Assembly (NCBI RefSeq): GCF_048544455.1
Contig: NC_133538.1
Coordinates: 142,411,922 to 142,475,921 of the forward strand
Length of the DNA: 64,000 nucleotides
Source of the DNA: Silene latifolia
Taxonomy: Eukaryota; Streptophyta; Magnoliopsida; Caryophyllales; Caryophyllaceae
Direction: 5' to 3'
The notes under the pieces are model-generated. The model was not told where the DNA came from and ran no database searches. It was given only the letters and a program-made list of their open reading frames with translations. The position numbers were made by a program, and so were the translations under genes. Positions 32,885 through 45,729 of the stretch are shown piece after piece (the first letter of the stretch is position 1; every line of letters starts with the position of its first letter).

Positions 32885-34576
32885 CACTACTACAAATTTA
32901 GGCAACTACAACGCCCCTTTAACAACGATTATTCACGAAAATCACAATAGACGTTGTAGAATGTATGGCGCGAATTTTACTAAAATCAATTACAACGGGT
33001 ATAGTTATAAAAACCGTTGTTATTATTTTTAACAACGGGTCACACATGCGGAACCGTTGTTAATAATTTGGCGCAAAATTGGCGCAAAGTTAGTGAAAAG
33101 TAATCACAACGGTTACTTTTGAAACCCGTTGTTAAAACATATTTAACAACGGGTGTTTTTTACAACCGTTGTTAAAACTTATTTCACAACGGTTGTTGTT
33201 TAATAACCGTTGTCAATACCTTCCATACTATAAACCACACAAACAGAAGTCTGCTGCAGCCACAAAACACAACCCTTAATACACAAACACAAACACAGCA
33301 GACAAACAAACACAAAACACATACACACTCTCTTTCTCTCTTTCTCTATTTCTCTCTTTCTCATCGTCGCTTTATCTTCTCGCCGTCATTGTGATTTCAT
33401 CGTCTATTACGTTCTGTATTTATCAGGTAAATCTCGCCATCCTTTGTCATCGTCATTATTCTCTTTTTCTATTTATTTCTTTTGCATATATGTGTTTTTA
33501 TCGACCATTATGTTATTTGTTTAAGTATTGTTCGCATAATTAGTTACTAAAACAATGAAGAAGCAAGATGAAGAAGTAAGATAAACATAATTAATATATA
33601 TATATATATATATATTTATAAATACATAAATTAAAAAAAAATTACATATGTAAAAATGCAATTCTTATATTTTCATGGAGGATCTTATTGTGCTCTATCG
33701 TATCCATCCTCTCCTCCTTGGCTATTTGGAGGTTCCGTTCAGCAGTTGCTATATCGTCATATAGCTGCAATCGCAATCTCTTTGCTCCGTCAAGCCATCT
33801 TCTTTGGCGTGCTTGATGCGGATCGAGCTTCCGCAAGGTAGCTCCTGAAACTTTCCTCAATATGGAGGAACCGGCGGATGAAGTTGTTGTTGTTCTCGAT
33901 CATGGTAAGAGTCTTTAGGATGAAATCATTCATTTTCTTAGAGTTTTTGAGTTTGATTTGAAAGATTAAGTAGAGTTTGTTTTAACAGTTAGAGTTTGGA
34001 GATGAATATATGAGATAATGGAAATGTTAGTTGAGATATGCAATGTATTTATACTATGCAATGTGTGGGTTGAGTTAATTGCTTTTTAATTAATATATAT
34101 GTTAGGAAGTTGTGCCATAATCATCATCATCTCTCTCAATAATGCTGCTTCAAATCCTATTACTAACCCTTCTCATTCCATATTATCCGTTCATATGTAC
34201 AGTGAATGTCAGTAATAATGCATGCATTGGAATTCTAACAGGCCGTAATTATGCATGCATCTAGTAATATTTAATTTATTTATTTTTTATTTTTTAAGAA
34301 CAAACAACAACGGTTATTTTAAAACAACCCGTTGTCTTTAGTTATAACAACGGTTTTGTATATTACAACCCGTTGTTATAACTTTCCCCCCAAAATTGAG
34401 TCACACTTTCCACAACGGGTTTTTATACATAAAACCGTGGTTAATAGTTTTAACAACGGTTTCCTTAAGTAAACCAACCGTTGTTAAAACCTTCTACAAC
34501 GGACGCTTTAACAACGTCCGCTTTTTTATATAACAACGGTTTTTGACCGTTGTTATAGCCTGTATCTGTAGTAGTG
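32885..34576. mobile_element. mini-CACTA, 1692 bp, nested in CACTA 2
   Basis: Ends are CACTACTACAAAT and ctgtagtagtg, with the 3-bp TSD ttt on both sides (32882-32884, 34577-34579). Subterminal motif aacaacggt/accgttgtt is repeated many times at both ends (32930-33220 and 34300-34560). It has no transposase. A pyrimidine-rich leader ends at a splice donor (tatcag|gtaaat, 33426). Confidence 0.9.
33642..33903 (-). pseudogene. unidentified charged coding remnant in the mini-CACTA
   Basis: On the minus strand an ATG at 33903 opens MIENNNNFIRRFLHIEESFR. The following residues shift frame and continue as LRKLDPHQARQRRWLDGAKR and ATAERNLQIAKEERMD down to 33642, where a stop-free stretch ends. It is rich in Arg, Lys, Glu and Leu and could form a coiled coil. 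I do not recognise the family. It may be a captured host-gene exon or the remnant of an element protein; one frameshift lies near 33845. Confidence 0.4.
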
Positions 34577-34579
34577 TTT

Positions 34580-35734
34580 TGTTTCTTTCCTGAAATGGCA
34601 AGACAAATCAGGTCCCTTGAGGCTTATGTTTGGCTTCCTTGATGCTTGTTTCCTGGCTTTATTAGGATTGCTATGACCCCTTAACAGCTTTATTTAGAGA
34701 CTAGGATCGAATTACATAAAAGGAAGGAGATTAGTTATTGATAGAACAAGAACAATGCTGACAGTTTCTTCATAGCATCCTGGAATCAGGCCTTTCTTGC
34801 AGCATTGATAACTCTCTGCTCAAGATGAAATAAAATGCCTCGAAGGTACCAAAATAAAGCTAAAGGAGTTAGCTTTTATGACCAAAAAGAATCACCTGAA
34901 AATAAGGCCTAGAACATGAGATATGAAATTTTGAGTGTTATCAGGTCACTAGTGACATGTTTCTTTATATGATTCAAAGCAACTATGGCTTCTTGCAGGA
35001 GCCTTATCTTTCTTCTCAGGGTGAAACAAAATGCCTCAAGGGTGCCAAATGAAAGCTAAAGGAGTTAGTTTTCATTTCAAAAAAGAATCATATGAAAATA
35101 TGGCCTGGAACTTTAGATATTGAACTTTGAGTAAGATCAGGTCAGAATGAGAGTTCTGCGGTTTTCCTGTGCAGCATCAGTAATTTGAAAAATTCATATC
35201 TCCCAACTCAGGTTGGCTAAAAATACTCATGATAGCTAAAATGAAACCTAAGAAAGTCAACTTTCACCTCCAAAAAGAATTATCCAAAATTATCCAGTAG
35301 ATTTTGAGCTATTCAAGTTTGAACACTGATAGATCAATTTTAGAAACTGAATTGCATTCAATCGTGACAGTCTTTGAAGCTTAATTCTGAGAAATCTACA
35401 CATTAACTTATGTTGATTCCAAATATGAAAGTATACTTCTTCAAGATTTTATCCATATAAAGAACTTAAATTTTAATCAAGTCGAACTCTAGATATGAGG
35501 AGTTGAATTCAGAACTGAAATTCTGAAACTGTTGGAGCATTTCAGATTTGCGTAGCTCATTTGGAAATGGCATTTCATTCAAAATAAAATAGCTTTTGGT
35601 CCTATTCCAAAGCTCAAAGCTTTTTAACATTTCAGGCTTTCTAAACATATAAATACCATGACATTTGAGCAACCAAAATGGAATATATGCACTCTTGAAC
35701 ACAATCCATATCCTGCTGCCTGCCATATAAGAAA
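34580..35734. repeat. non-coding CACTA 2 interior with diverged repeats of about 170 bp
   Basis: Three diverged units near 34810-34950, 35015-35150 and 35210-35330 share the order (c)aggtgaaa-aaaatgcctc, gctaaaggagttagcttt, caaaaagaat and ttgag. No gene is seen; ORFs on either strand here lack recognisable domains. Confidence 0.55.
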
Positions 35735-35739
35735 CAGTC

Positions 35740-37081
35740 TGATGTGTGCATTTTACATAGTCTTTATAGGCCATTTATGCACACATTTCTATGCTATTTT
35801 AGTAGTAATTTGCTACGAATATGCCTCGAATAGTCTACTTTGGGTTCTCTTGTCATATTTGAAGGTATGAGCCAGAAAGGAGTAAATCAAGCCTAAAACA
35901 TGTCCCTAGGGATGCATTTAGGAGATGAGTTGAATTGGAGCTTGGGAACTATTGATTTGAGATGAGCGCGGAAGTAAAGAAGCTAGGCGAGCAAAACAAG
36001 AACTCCAAATTACGAGTGCTTAATTCAAAGAGCCATATCTCGAGTTCTACAACTGATATTCAGGTGATTCGAATTGGAGATGAAAGCTTATCCTCTTAGC
36101 TTTCCAACGCCATAAAAATCGCTTGATTCGGACAAGTAACGAAGAAATGGCAGCCGTTTGAAGTTCAGTGCGCGAAGCAGGAATTACGCGCTGAGAAGTC
36201 CTCGATCGAGAGGAATTGTTCTCGATCGAGAGGAATGTTAAGGAATATCACTCGATCGAGAGCCTTAAGTGCTCGATCGAGCAACAATATTTGACGGACT
36301 TGGCCTGTTTTGTTATTTAGGTTTAGCAAGTCATTATTTTGTTATAAAATAGGCTTGCACGCCAAACACATGAGATACATCAGACAGGACTGGAGCTCTT
36401 CTCCAGTTTCGGCACCTCTTCCTTATTTTGTTCCGGATCTTAAATTCTGCTTCTATTCTTAATCTTTAATCGGTAATTCTATTCCTTTAATTCTTCCCTT
36501 ATGCTTTATTCATTAATTATGCATTGCTAATTCTCTTGCTAGGATATTAGGGGAACCGTAATTATGTTAGATTAGTAATCGATCTATTATGATAATGCTC
36601 ATATGATCCATGTTGTTTTCGTTACAATTAATTGTTATAGTCTTTCTGAGTCAACGCAATTAGATTATAAATCGTAGTAAACCTCGACCTAGATCGAAAG
36701 ATTGGAAAGGGTGAGACTCGTAGCGATACATTAGGGCGTGGTAGTGAGGGCGAAAGCTAAGCTATTTGTGCTTTAGGGCGAATTAAGGACCGAAAGGTGA
36801 CGTTCGTTACCCCTTAGATCTATTTGCTTGACCTTAAACTTAGATTACTAGACTAATTAATCGCGGTGAACCGATTGTCCTAGCTATCCCTTTCCCTTGC
36901 TTTTCTCTCATCCCTTACCTTGCTGTAGTTTAGATTTTAAAATCGAATCAACCCAATTTGTGACATTAATAAACGAACTGTTAAAACATATATCTTGCCT
37001 CCCTGTGGATTGACCCTTATTACTACCTTTTAGTAATTTGGTTTTATAAATATTATTTTTGATACTAAAACGACGATATCA
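35740..37081 (+). repeat. 5' LTR of the Athila-like element
   Basis: Palindromes ctcgatcgag start at 36201, 36221, 36251 and 36272; a TATA box (tataaaata) is at 36343-36351, 62 bp after the last. The TG...CA ends are in order. Confidence 0.9.
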
Positions 37082-37205
37082 AATTTTGGCGCCGTTGTCG
37101 GGGAGGCAATTGCCCTATTTGTTTTTTTTTTGTTTTGTTTATTTCCCCTTCGTCTCCGGGAATTTTATTTCCTGAGACAGTTCTTATCTTTCTTGCTAGT
37201 GTTGT

Positions 37206-37916
37206 TTGATAGGTCCTACAAGTCCTATGGCGATGCTTCAGGAGGTATTTTGTGAGAGATGCGGTACTGTGGGACACGATGCAGTTCACTGCCTTGCAGA
37301 TCGTGACCAAGTTTATGCTTATCGACAGTATAAACAAAGTCACTATGTTTCGTCCCCACCTCGCAGTTATGCACCACCGCATCCATAATATCAACAAGGC
37401 TTCCGAGAGCCCTCCTATTCTTTTTCACCACCGCAACAACCAACCCCTCCTGCTCTCAACAACGAAGAGTTTGACGAGTTGAAATCGCTATTAGCGTCAC
37501 TCACTCTTCAATCGCAACAAATGGAACAATCGAGGAATGCCTCAATTGAAAGTCTTACGCACCAGGTCGCTCAGGTAAAACTCGAGACGGATTTTGATGT
37601 GTACAACTCGGACTTCGAGGACGATTACTTTATTGCGACATTTGACAAGGAAATCCCAGCAGAAAATTTGGTCGATCGAGCTGTTACCATTGCTCGATCG
37701 AGTGGATTTGGTGAAGAAGAGTCTCGATCGAGTGATTTAGTTGCTCGATCGAGCAGAATAGCTTCGGGCAGCATTGAGTTAGCATCCGACTCTGTCCAGA
37801 TTGGCGATGAGAAGGTGAAAGAAGACCATACCGCTTCAATGAAAGGTAGTATCACTCCTTTTGTTGACATTAGTACGACTACTTTTCATCCTTCCGTCAA
37901 TTTATATCGCCTTTGA
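37206..37916 (+). CDS. zinc-knuckle ORF of the Athila-like element (one stop)
   Basis: One frame runs from 37206 to 37916 with a single TAA at 37386-37388. It begins with a CCHC-like knuckle (CERCGTVGHDAVHC), followed by a Tyr/Pro-rich region, a Gln/Leu helical stretch (DELKSLLASLTLQSQQME), and an acidic tail. The palindrome array (37671-37753) lies inside the frame and writes repeated Arg-Ser-Ser (IARSSG, ESRSSD, VARSSR). It resembles only the C-terminal end of a gag protein. There is no capsid or protease. Whether it is translated is unknown. Confidence 0.55.
37671..37753. promoter_or_regulatory. palindrome array inside the Athila-like ORF
   Basis: (c/g)tcgatcgag units start at 37671, 37693, 37723 and 37744, with steps of 22, 30 and 21 bp. 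Confidence 0.75.
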
Positions 37917-38371
37917 ATTGACGCCTCCGCCCGACTCGGGAGCAATTTGGAGGAAAATCGCTATATTTCTTCTTATGCGAGTCTAACGAGTTGTGACGGG
38001 AAAGGGATCGAAAGATTCTATCCCGCCTAGGAAGAAAGCACGACAAAGAGCTGATAGAGTCGTGATGGATGCTATGATAGGCCGCTGCCTTGCTGCTACT
38101 ATACTATGGAGGACGGTAGTGAAGTTGTCGATGGCTGAAATAACTGATTTCAGTCAAAAGCCTCGAGGAGGGGCGATGTATTTCGTTATTCGTTAAGCCG
38201 GGTTTGCAACCCCGTGCAATTTGTAATAAATTATATACTTAAAACCATTTATGTTTTTGGTAGGCATTTCTAAGACAATGTTTTGCGTGAAACATTTATT
38301 TGGTATTTGGATATATTTTTGTGTTTAGTTTTGCAGGTGGCTGATAAAGGATTTGGTCGAGTAGTTTACTA

Positions 38372-38515
38372 CTCGATCGAGGGGAAATTGGAAAGTCAAA
38401 GCCTCGATCGAAAGGCCATTCTGGTCGATCGAGGAAGCAGACCTTAGTGAAGGCTCGATCGAGTAACTTTGTTACTCGATCGAGAGGATTATGGAGAAAG
38501 AACATCTCAATCGAG
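38372..38515. promoter_or_regulatory. palindrome array downstream of the ORF
   Basis: Units start at 38372, 38403, 38424, 38454, 38475 and 38506 (the last degenerate), with steps of 31, 21, 30, 21 and 31 bp. Confidence 0.75.
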
Positions 38516-39609
38516 AAGATAGGGGAGTTTTCGACTTTTCTTATTTCTTTTCACCTTATTTCCTCCTCTTGTTACTTCCCAATTTCGTGCACCCCCTCCC
38601 CCTTAATTTTCTATCTGTTTATATTAGCCCAGAAAATACCAAATAGGACTACGAGACCCTGCTTTGTTGCCGTAGCCACCTCTTTCTCGCGTGCTTTTGT
38701 CTCATGCGCGCTTTATCGAGTAGTACGCGGCTACTCGTCCCCTTAGTTTGATCTTTGGTTTGGGAAGCCGTCTGTGAGTACCGCCTTCCCTTGTTTTTCC
38801 ATCTCATTTATTGTATTTTAGGAACATGTATTAGGTTTGCGTACCCCATCTCCCTTTTTGCTGCTGTTGGTTAGCTGTGAAGACAATGAGGACATTGTCT
38901 GTTTTGGTTTGGGGAGGGTATATGCATCCTTTTGAGTCTGCATTTGCATTCGTTTTGCATTCATATTTCTTGCATTTCCGTATGCATTGCACTTAATTTC
39001 GAAAAATTATTTAACCCATAAAAACTTAAAAATTTCACATAAATTCAAAAAAAAAATCATGTTTAATTTTGCATTTAGGTTGAGTCGGAATGGAACATTT
39101 CTATGTTGGAATTGCTTTAGCTTAAGCCTTGCAAATTTCTCACGTCTTTTAGTAATTTTCAAAGCATCTTCTCGAATTTCGTTTTCAAAATATGTTGAAC
39201 AATTAGACTCGACTTGAAATTTTGGCAAGCTACTTATAATTTCTGAGATATAGAGCCTATAACTGGTGGCATTCATGACTGGTTAATTTAGGAATGAGAG
39301 TAGTACTCCCATCATTTCATGTTTTGCATGTGTATGAGTTTTGATTGCTTTTTGCCTATACGCATTGGTTTGTGGTCGGTATTGCATGTTTTGAGAACTA
39401 TTGCATCTCCCCTTTCTCGTTTTGCCCCATTAACTCCACATTAAGCCATATCTGCCAGTTGCCCTTAACTACATCCCATACTTAGCCTACCATTGTACCG
39501 AGCTAGGTAGAGTAGTAGAGGAAATTGTTGTATTTGTACAGTTTATGGCTCGTTTTGTACTGTTGGAGTGAGTATTGATGAGAAATGTTGGAGTACGCTG
39601 AAGTTGGTG

Positions 39610-39741
39610 CTCGATCGAGAGCTTATATGGTCGATCGAGCCATTGATGGTCCTAAAAGTCCTCGATCAACAAGTCCATGTGGTCGATCGAGTGGATTGGA
39701 GTTGGAACCTCTCGATCGAGTGGCATCATTCCTCGATCGAG
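39610..39741. promoter_or_regulatory. palindrome array before the 3' part of the Athila-like interior
   Basis: Units start at 39610, 39630, 39661 (degenerate), 39682, 39711 and 39732, with steps of 20, 31, 21, 29 and 21 bp. Sequence 38520-39600 and 39750-40480 shows no gene; it is AT-rich interior. Confidence 0.75.
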
Positions 39742-40495
39742 AGGGTTCGTCCTGTGTCAGCCACCAAAAAGGAAAAAAAAATGAATGAAAAAAAAAGAAT
39801 GAATGAAAAAGAAAAAAAAGAGAGTTAATAAAAATTACTTCTTATCTAATAATTTGGCTGAGATGATATACACCTCATACGCTTATTGTTATGATTTGGA
39901 GGTGTCCATTTTGGATTATGTGTTGGGATTTGCCTAAATATTAGAGGCAATGATTTATTTTTCGAGTTAGAAGAACGGGATGCAGTTTCTAATGGTTTGT
40001 TAGGTACTAGCTTGGCTTTTTACCCCACATTTCCATACTTGTTTTGCCCCTTCTTTCCCACTTAGCCTCACATATCCATATCTTGCAATAGTTCGGCATG
40101 TAATAGTCCTTGATGGTGGTTATGCGTATGTACGGTAGCTAGAATCATTATTCCTGCTAGTTAAGCATACATGAACATGTTGGTCGTAGTCTAGGTGAGC
40201 GGCAATATTTTCTTTCTCTCTTACATATAATGCTTACCTTGTGCTTAATCGAGAGAGAGTGACCCGGGAGAGTCCAATTTTGAAAGTCTTGCAAGGTCAA
40301 AAGTTCAACTATTTATGAGATATGTATAAATTCGTTTGCTTTGATATTGCGCTATTAGTAGTTGACTCTTTTGCATTAAATCGGTTTGAGTAAACGGTTT
40401 TAGCTTGTCCTAGTTTTTGTTCCTTTCCATTTAGCTCATTAGTTAGTTGCATTTAGCTTGCTTGAGGACAAGCAAAGGTTTGGTTTGGGGAAGTT

Positions 40496-41833
40496 TTATG
40501 TGTGCATTTTACATAGTCTTTATAGGCCATTTATGCACACATGTCTATGCTATTTTAGTAGTAATTTGCTACGAATATGCCCCGAATAGTCTACTTTGGG
40601 TTCTCTTGTCATATTTGCGGTATGAGCGAGGAAAGGAGTAAATCAAGCCTAAAACATGTCCCTAGGCATGCATTTAGGAGATGAGTTGAATTGGAGCTTG
40701 GGAACTATTGATTTGAGATGCGCGCGGAAGTAAAGAAGCTAGGCGAGCAAAACAAGAACTCCAAATTACGAGTGCTTAATTCAAAGAGCCATATCTCGAG
40801 TTCTACAACTGATATAGGTGATTCGAATTGGAGATGAAAGCTTATCCTCTTAGCTTTCCAACACCATAAAAATCGCTTGATTCGGACAACTAACGAAGAA
40901 ATGGCAGCCGTTTGAAGTTCAGTGCGCGAAGCGGAATTCTGGTTGAGAAGTCCTCGATCGAGAGGAATTGTTCTCGATCGAGAGGAATGCTAAGGAATAT
41001 CACTCGATCGAGAGCCTTAAGTGCTCGATCGAGCAACAATCTTTGACGGGCTTGGCCTGTTTTGTTATTTAGGTTTAGCAAGTCATTATTTTGTTATAAA
41101 ATAGGCTTGCACGCCAAACACATGAGATACATCAGACGGGACTGGAGCTCTTCTCCAGTTTCGACACCTCTTCCATATTTTGTTCCGGATCTTAAATTCT
41201 GCTTCTATTCTTAATCTTTAATCGGTAATTCTATTCCTTTAATTCTTCCCTTATGCTTTATTCATTAATTATGCATTGCTAATTCTCTTGCTAGGATATT
41301 AGGGGAACCGTAATTATGTTAGATTAGTAATCGATCTATTATGATAATGCTCATATGATCCATGTTGTTTTCGTTACAATTAATTGTTATAGTCTTTCTG
41401 AGTCGACGCAATTAGATTATAAATCGTAGTAAACCTCGACCTAGATCGAAAGATTGGAAAGGGTGAGACTCGTAGCGATACATTAGGGCGTGGTAGTGAG
41501 GGCGAAAGCTAAGCTATTTGTGCTTTAGGGCGAATTAAGGACCGAAAGGTGACGTTCGTTACCCCTTAGATCTATTTGCTTGACCTTAAACTTAGATTAC
41601 TTGACTAATTAATCACGGTGAACCAATTGTCCTAGCTATCCCTTTCCCTTGCTTTTCTCTCATCCCGTACCTTGCTGTAGTTCAGACTTTAAAATCGAAT
41701 CAACCCAATTTGTGACATTAATAAACGAACTGTTAAAACAGATATATTGCCTCCCTGCGGATCGACCCTTATTACTACCTTTTAGTAATTTGGTTTTATA
41801 AATATTATTTTTGATACTAAAACGACGGTATCA
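40496..41833 (+). repeat. 3' LTR of the Athila-like element
   Basis: This 1338-bp LTR has palindromes at 40953, 40973, 41003 and 41024, the same spacing (20, 30, 21) as the 5' LTR. The first dinucleotide appears as TT instead of TG. Confidence 0.9.
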
Positions 41834-41838
41834 CAGTC

Positions 41839-42442
41839 CCCAGAAGAAGTGATCCCCATTATGCTTAATGTTAATTTTTACCCTAATTTAATAATCGGGC
41901 CGAGACATAGGGCCGTGTCTATAAAAATTTCAGTTTCGATGTTAATATTTCAGTTTTAATATCGTCACTTGTTAATTACGATTTTGCGTAAAAATTCATA
42001 AATGAGCAGCACCAAAAAAAAATGAGTAGCACCAAAAAAAAGTCATTTATGTCCATGAAAGAGTAAAACCCGTCCATGAATGAGTAGCACCAAAAACAAT
42101 TACTCAAAAAATAATTTGAAAATAAAAACCGTTGAACAAAAATAAAAGGGGAACCGCCAAAAACAATAGTGAAAGAGGAAAAGAGTGGAATAGTTAGTTA
42201 AAAACTACTCAAAAGCTTCCAAGGAGTCTTGGCCTGGCCTGGCATGCACACCACTGTAATCCCATATTTTTATCCACTGCACTCAACTACAATCAATTCT
42301 CATTGTTTCACGCAAATTATATACATACTTTTTCTCGGTGTTTATTTATAAAAAAAAATTCCAAAACCTGGTCCGCCACGCTGTCTAACCATTATTCTAA
42401 TCCAAGCTTTTATTCTATTTTTAGTGGTGTGTTATGCTGGGT
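41839..42442 (+). promoter_or_regulatory. upstream region of the CACTA 2 transposase gene
   Basis: AT-rich, with three imperfect aatgagtagcaccaaaaa repeats (about 42000-42100). No gene. It probably holds the transposase promoter or first intron. Confidence 0.4.
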
Positions 42443-45400
42443 ATGGATCGGAATTGGATGTATGGAAAACGAGATTTCTATTTTCTTCAACGGGTTGATG
42501 AATTTATCAGCCATGCTGTTGCACATCAAAAACAACACGGGGATGAGGAGCATCTCATTTTCCGTATAGCGTATGTAAGAACCGGGTAAAGGTAAGCTCT
42601 GCAAAGGAAATGAGGCGTCATTTGGTAACGAAGGGGTTTAAACCTGATTATCATGTGTGGATATGACATGGAGAGAAAGAAAATGACATGCAAGGTACCT
42701 CAAACGCTGTAAATCAAGGGAACAATTTTGATAATGTGGATGAATTTGAGATGCATGGTTTGGATTTTAATAACATTCCGATTAATGTGGACAATGATAA
42801 CGATGATAGTCATGATAAGGACAACAACTTAGAGGGTGAGAATATTGATAGAATGATGGATGATTTAGAAAAAGATTTCATAGAATGTCCGGAAATTTTC
42901 CAGAGGCTAGTTGATGATTCTAAGAAACCGTTATATCCGGGTTCCAAATTCACCCGTTTATCAGCTGTGTTGAAATTGTATACCTTGAAAGCGGTGAATG
43001 GATGGAGTGATAAGAGTTTTACCGCTTTAGTGCAACTTTTATCAGAAATGTTGCCAAAAGGTAATGAGCTTCCAGCTAATACTTATCGATGTAAGAAAGT
43101 GTTGTGTCCATTGGCTACGACTTACAAAAAAATTCATGCCTGCCCAAATGACTGCATTTTGTTCTGGAAAGATTATAGTGACTTAGATGAGTGTCCACGA
43201 TGTAAAGCAGTGAGGTACAAGATCAAAGCAGGAGATAAGAAGAAAGGGAGCCCGATCAAGACCTTATGGTATTTGCCAATTATACCAAGGTTTATGCGGT
43301 TTTTCGCAAATCCTAAAGATGCAGAATATATGGTGTGGCATCACGAAGAGAGAAATAAAGATGGTAAACTACGGCATGTAGCCGATGCACCCCAACGGAG
43401 AACAATTGATAGAACCTTTCCTGACTTTGGTGGAGAGCCTAGGAATTTAAGATTAGGGCTTTGTACCGATGGAATTAATCCTTTTGGGACTCTTAGTACC
43501 CAACATAGCAGCTGGCCAGTAATGCTAATAATTTACAATCTGCCTCCTTGGCTTACAACAAAGAGTAAATACATTTTATTTACACTCCTAATATCGGGTC
43601 CTAAACAACCTGGTAATGACATAGACGTTTATTTGGCGCCACTAATAGAAGACTTGAAATTGTTATGGAATGTTGGTGTGCGGGTGTTTGATGCAGCTAG
43701 CAGCTCACACTTTCAAATGCGTGCTATGCTATATTGTACAATTAATGATTTTACGGCTTATGGAAACCTTTCTGGTTATAGGCTGAAGACTGACAAGGGG
43801 TGCCCCGTATGTGGTGATGACACTGAATCTGAATGGTTAGAGAATTGCGGGAAATATGTATACACAGGTAGTCATCGATTTCTTGAAGAAAATCATCAAT
43901 ATCGTAAGAGGAAGAAGGCATTCTATGGAAAAACTGAGCACCGACCGGCTCCATTATTTTTGAGTGGAAAAGAGTATCACAAACGAGTTATGAACATCAC
44001 CACAGAATTTAGAAAACCGTACAGACCTCCACCGGACGGGGTGTACCACACAAAGAGGTCCATCTTTTGGGACCTACCATATTGGGAGCACTTGTCAGTT
44101 AGGCATTGTATTGATGTCATGCACGTAGAGAAGAATGTGTTTGATAGTATCATTGGAACTTTGTTAAATATGCCTAATAAGACCAAGGATGGGGTCAAAG
44201 CTAGATATGACATGGTTGCTAGGGGGCGTTTTGAGGTAAAACCAGTTGAAAAGGGGAAACGTACCTACTTACCCCCGACTTGCACAACTTTATCGAGGAA
44301 GGAGAAGATGGCATTGTGTGAGTCTATAAAGGGTATGAAGGTACCACATGGGTATTCTTCTAACATAAGCCGTCTTGTATCACTAAAAGATTTGAAGTTA
44401 GTGGGACTGAAATCTCATGATTGTCATGTCCTGTTGACACAGCTCCTCCCTGTGGCTATTCGGTCTGTTTTACCTAAACATGTTAGACAAGTGATCATTA
44501 AGCTTTGCAGATTCTTTAGTGCAATTAATGTTAAGGACATTGATCCGGAGTCTTTAGATGAGCTACAAGCTGATATTATTGTGACACTTTGCGAACTTGA
44601 AATGTACTTTCCCATCAGCTTTTTCGACATTATGGTTCACTTAATCATTCATTTAGTTAGAGAAATTAAACTTTGTGGCCCGGTGTTCCTCAGAAATATG
44701 TGGGCTATGGAGCGAGAGATGGGGACGTATAAGAGGCGTGTGAAGAATCGATATCGACCTGAGACTAACATTGTTGAAGCAACTATTGCTATTGAGACAC
44801 TTGGATTTTGCCAAGATTACTTGACGAGTGTGCAATCTATCAGACTCCCTACCTCTAGGCATGAGGGACGACTTGAAGGGAAGGGTACTTTGGGAAAAAA
44901 GTTTATTACAGTTGACCGTGTTTGTTTTGATAAGGCACATATGTATGTTTTGCAACACATGACCGAAGTTCATCCATATTTAATTGATCATTTTGCCTTA
45001 ATAAAAAGACTAAATCTACATAAACGTGAAGGTTGGTTGGTAAGTGAACACAATCGGACATTTGTACACTGGTTTAAAGAAAAGGTGATGACAGAGTTGT
45101 CAAACAGATCACATGGCCTAAGTGATAACTTAAGATGGTTAGCATATGGTCCCAAGCTAACTATCATATCTTATGAGGGGTATGATATCAATGGGTTATG
45201 CTTTTACACAAGTCGTCAGGATGCAAAAAGTACGATGCAAAATAGCGGCCTTACAGTTATGGCATCGTCAGTTGAATATGTAGGAAAGGGTAAACAGCGT
45301 GTAGATATAACAAAGCCTTATTATGGGGTAATTGAAGACATATGGGAGCTTGATTATCATGATTTTTCAGTACCCTTATTTCGTTGTAAGTGGGCCGATT

Positions 45401-45729
45401 GTGATAAGGGAGTTAATGTTGATGATATGGGTTTCACTTTAGTAGATTTCAATTTTCTAGGTCACAAAGACGACATCTATATTCTAGCATCTCAAGGAAA
45501 GCAAATTTTCTATATTGAGGATCCTTTAGACAAGAAATGGTCACTTTTTCGTAATGGTAAAAGACGCATTCTTGGCGTAGATGGTGTTGTTGATGAAGAA
45601 GAGTAAGATGAAGTTGATGAACTTTCTCCTTTTTCGACCACTTGCCAAAATGTGCAAGTACTACGTGACGAAGTCTATGTGCGAGATGACCATGACGAGG
45701 GATTATGGTTTGATAACTCCAAATAATAG
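42443..45729 (+). CDS. TNP2-type CACTA transposase, core intact, ends damaged
   Basis: The 972-codon open frame 42688-45606 is the transposase core: a Cys pattern (CPNDCILFWKDY ... CPRCKAVRYK), FANPKDAEYMVWH, LRLGLCTDGINPFG, NDFTAYGNLSGY, CPVCGDDT, and WEHLSVRHCIDVMHVEKNVF, all of the tnp2 family. A DUF4218-like part follows (HVRQVIIKLCRFFSAIN, MVHLIIHLVREIKLCG), then a DUF4216-like part (IEDIWELDYHDFSVPLFRC). Upstream, an ATG at 42443 opens a transposase-associated domain (MDRNWMYGKRDFYF), but it is broken by a frameshift near 42570 and a TGA at 42664-42666 where Trp is expected. At the other end TAA (45604-45606) is followed by 41 more family-like codons in frame to 45729. The 42688 ATG could still give a nearly full protein. 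Confidence 0.93.

Larger units (their letters stand above)
35740..41833 (+). mobile_element. Athila-like LTR element, non-autonomous, 6.1 kb
   Basis: LTRs 35740-37081 (TGATGTGTGC ... GATATCA) and 40496-41833 are nearly identical. The TSD is cagtc (35735-35739 and 41834-41838). The PBS tggcgccgttgtcgggg starts at 37087 and is the type used by Athila elements; a PPT (tggtttggggaag) lies at 40481-40493. The interior is only 3.4 kb and has no pol, just a short gag-tail-like ORF, so it must rely on another element. Confidence 0.9.
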
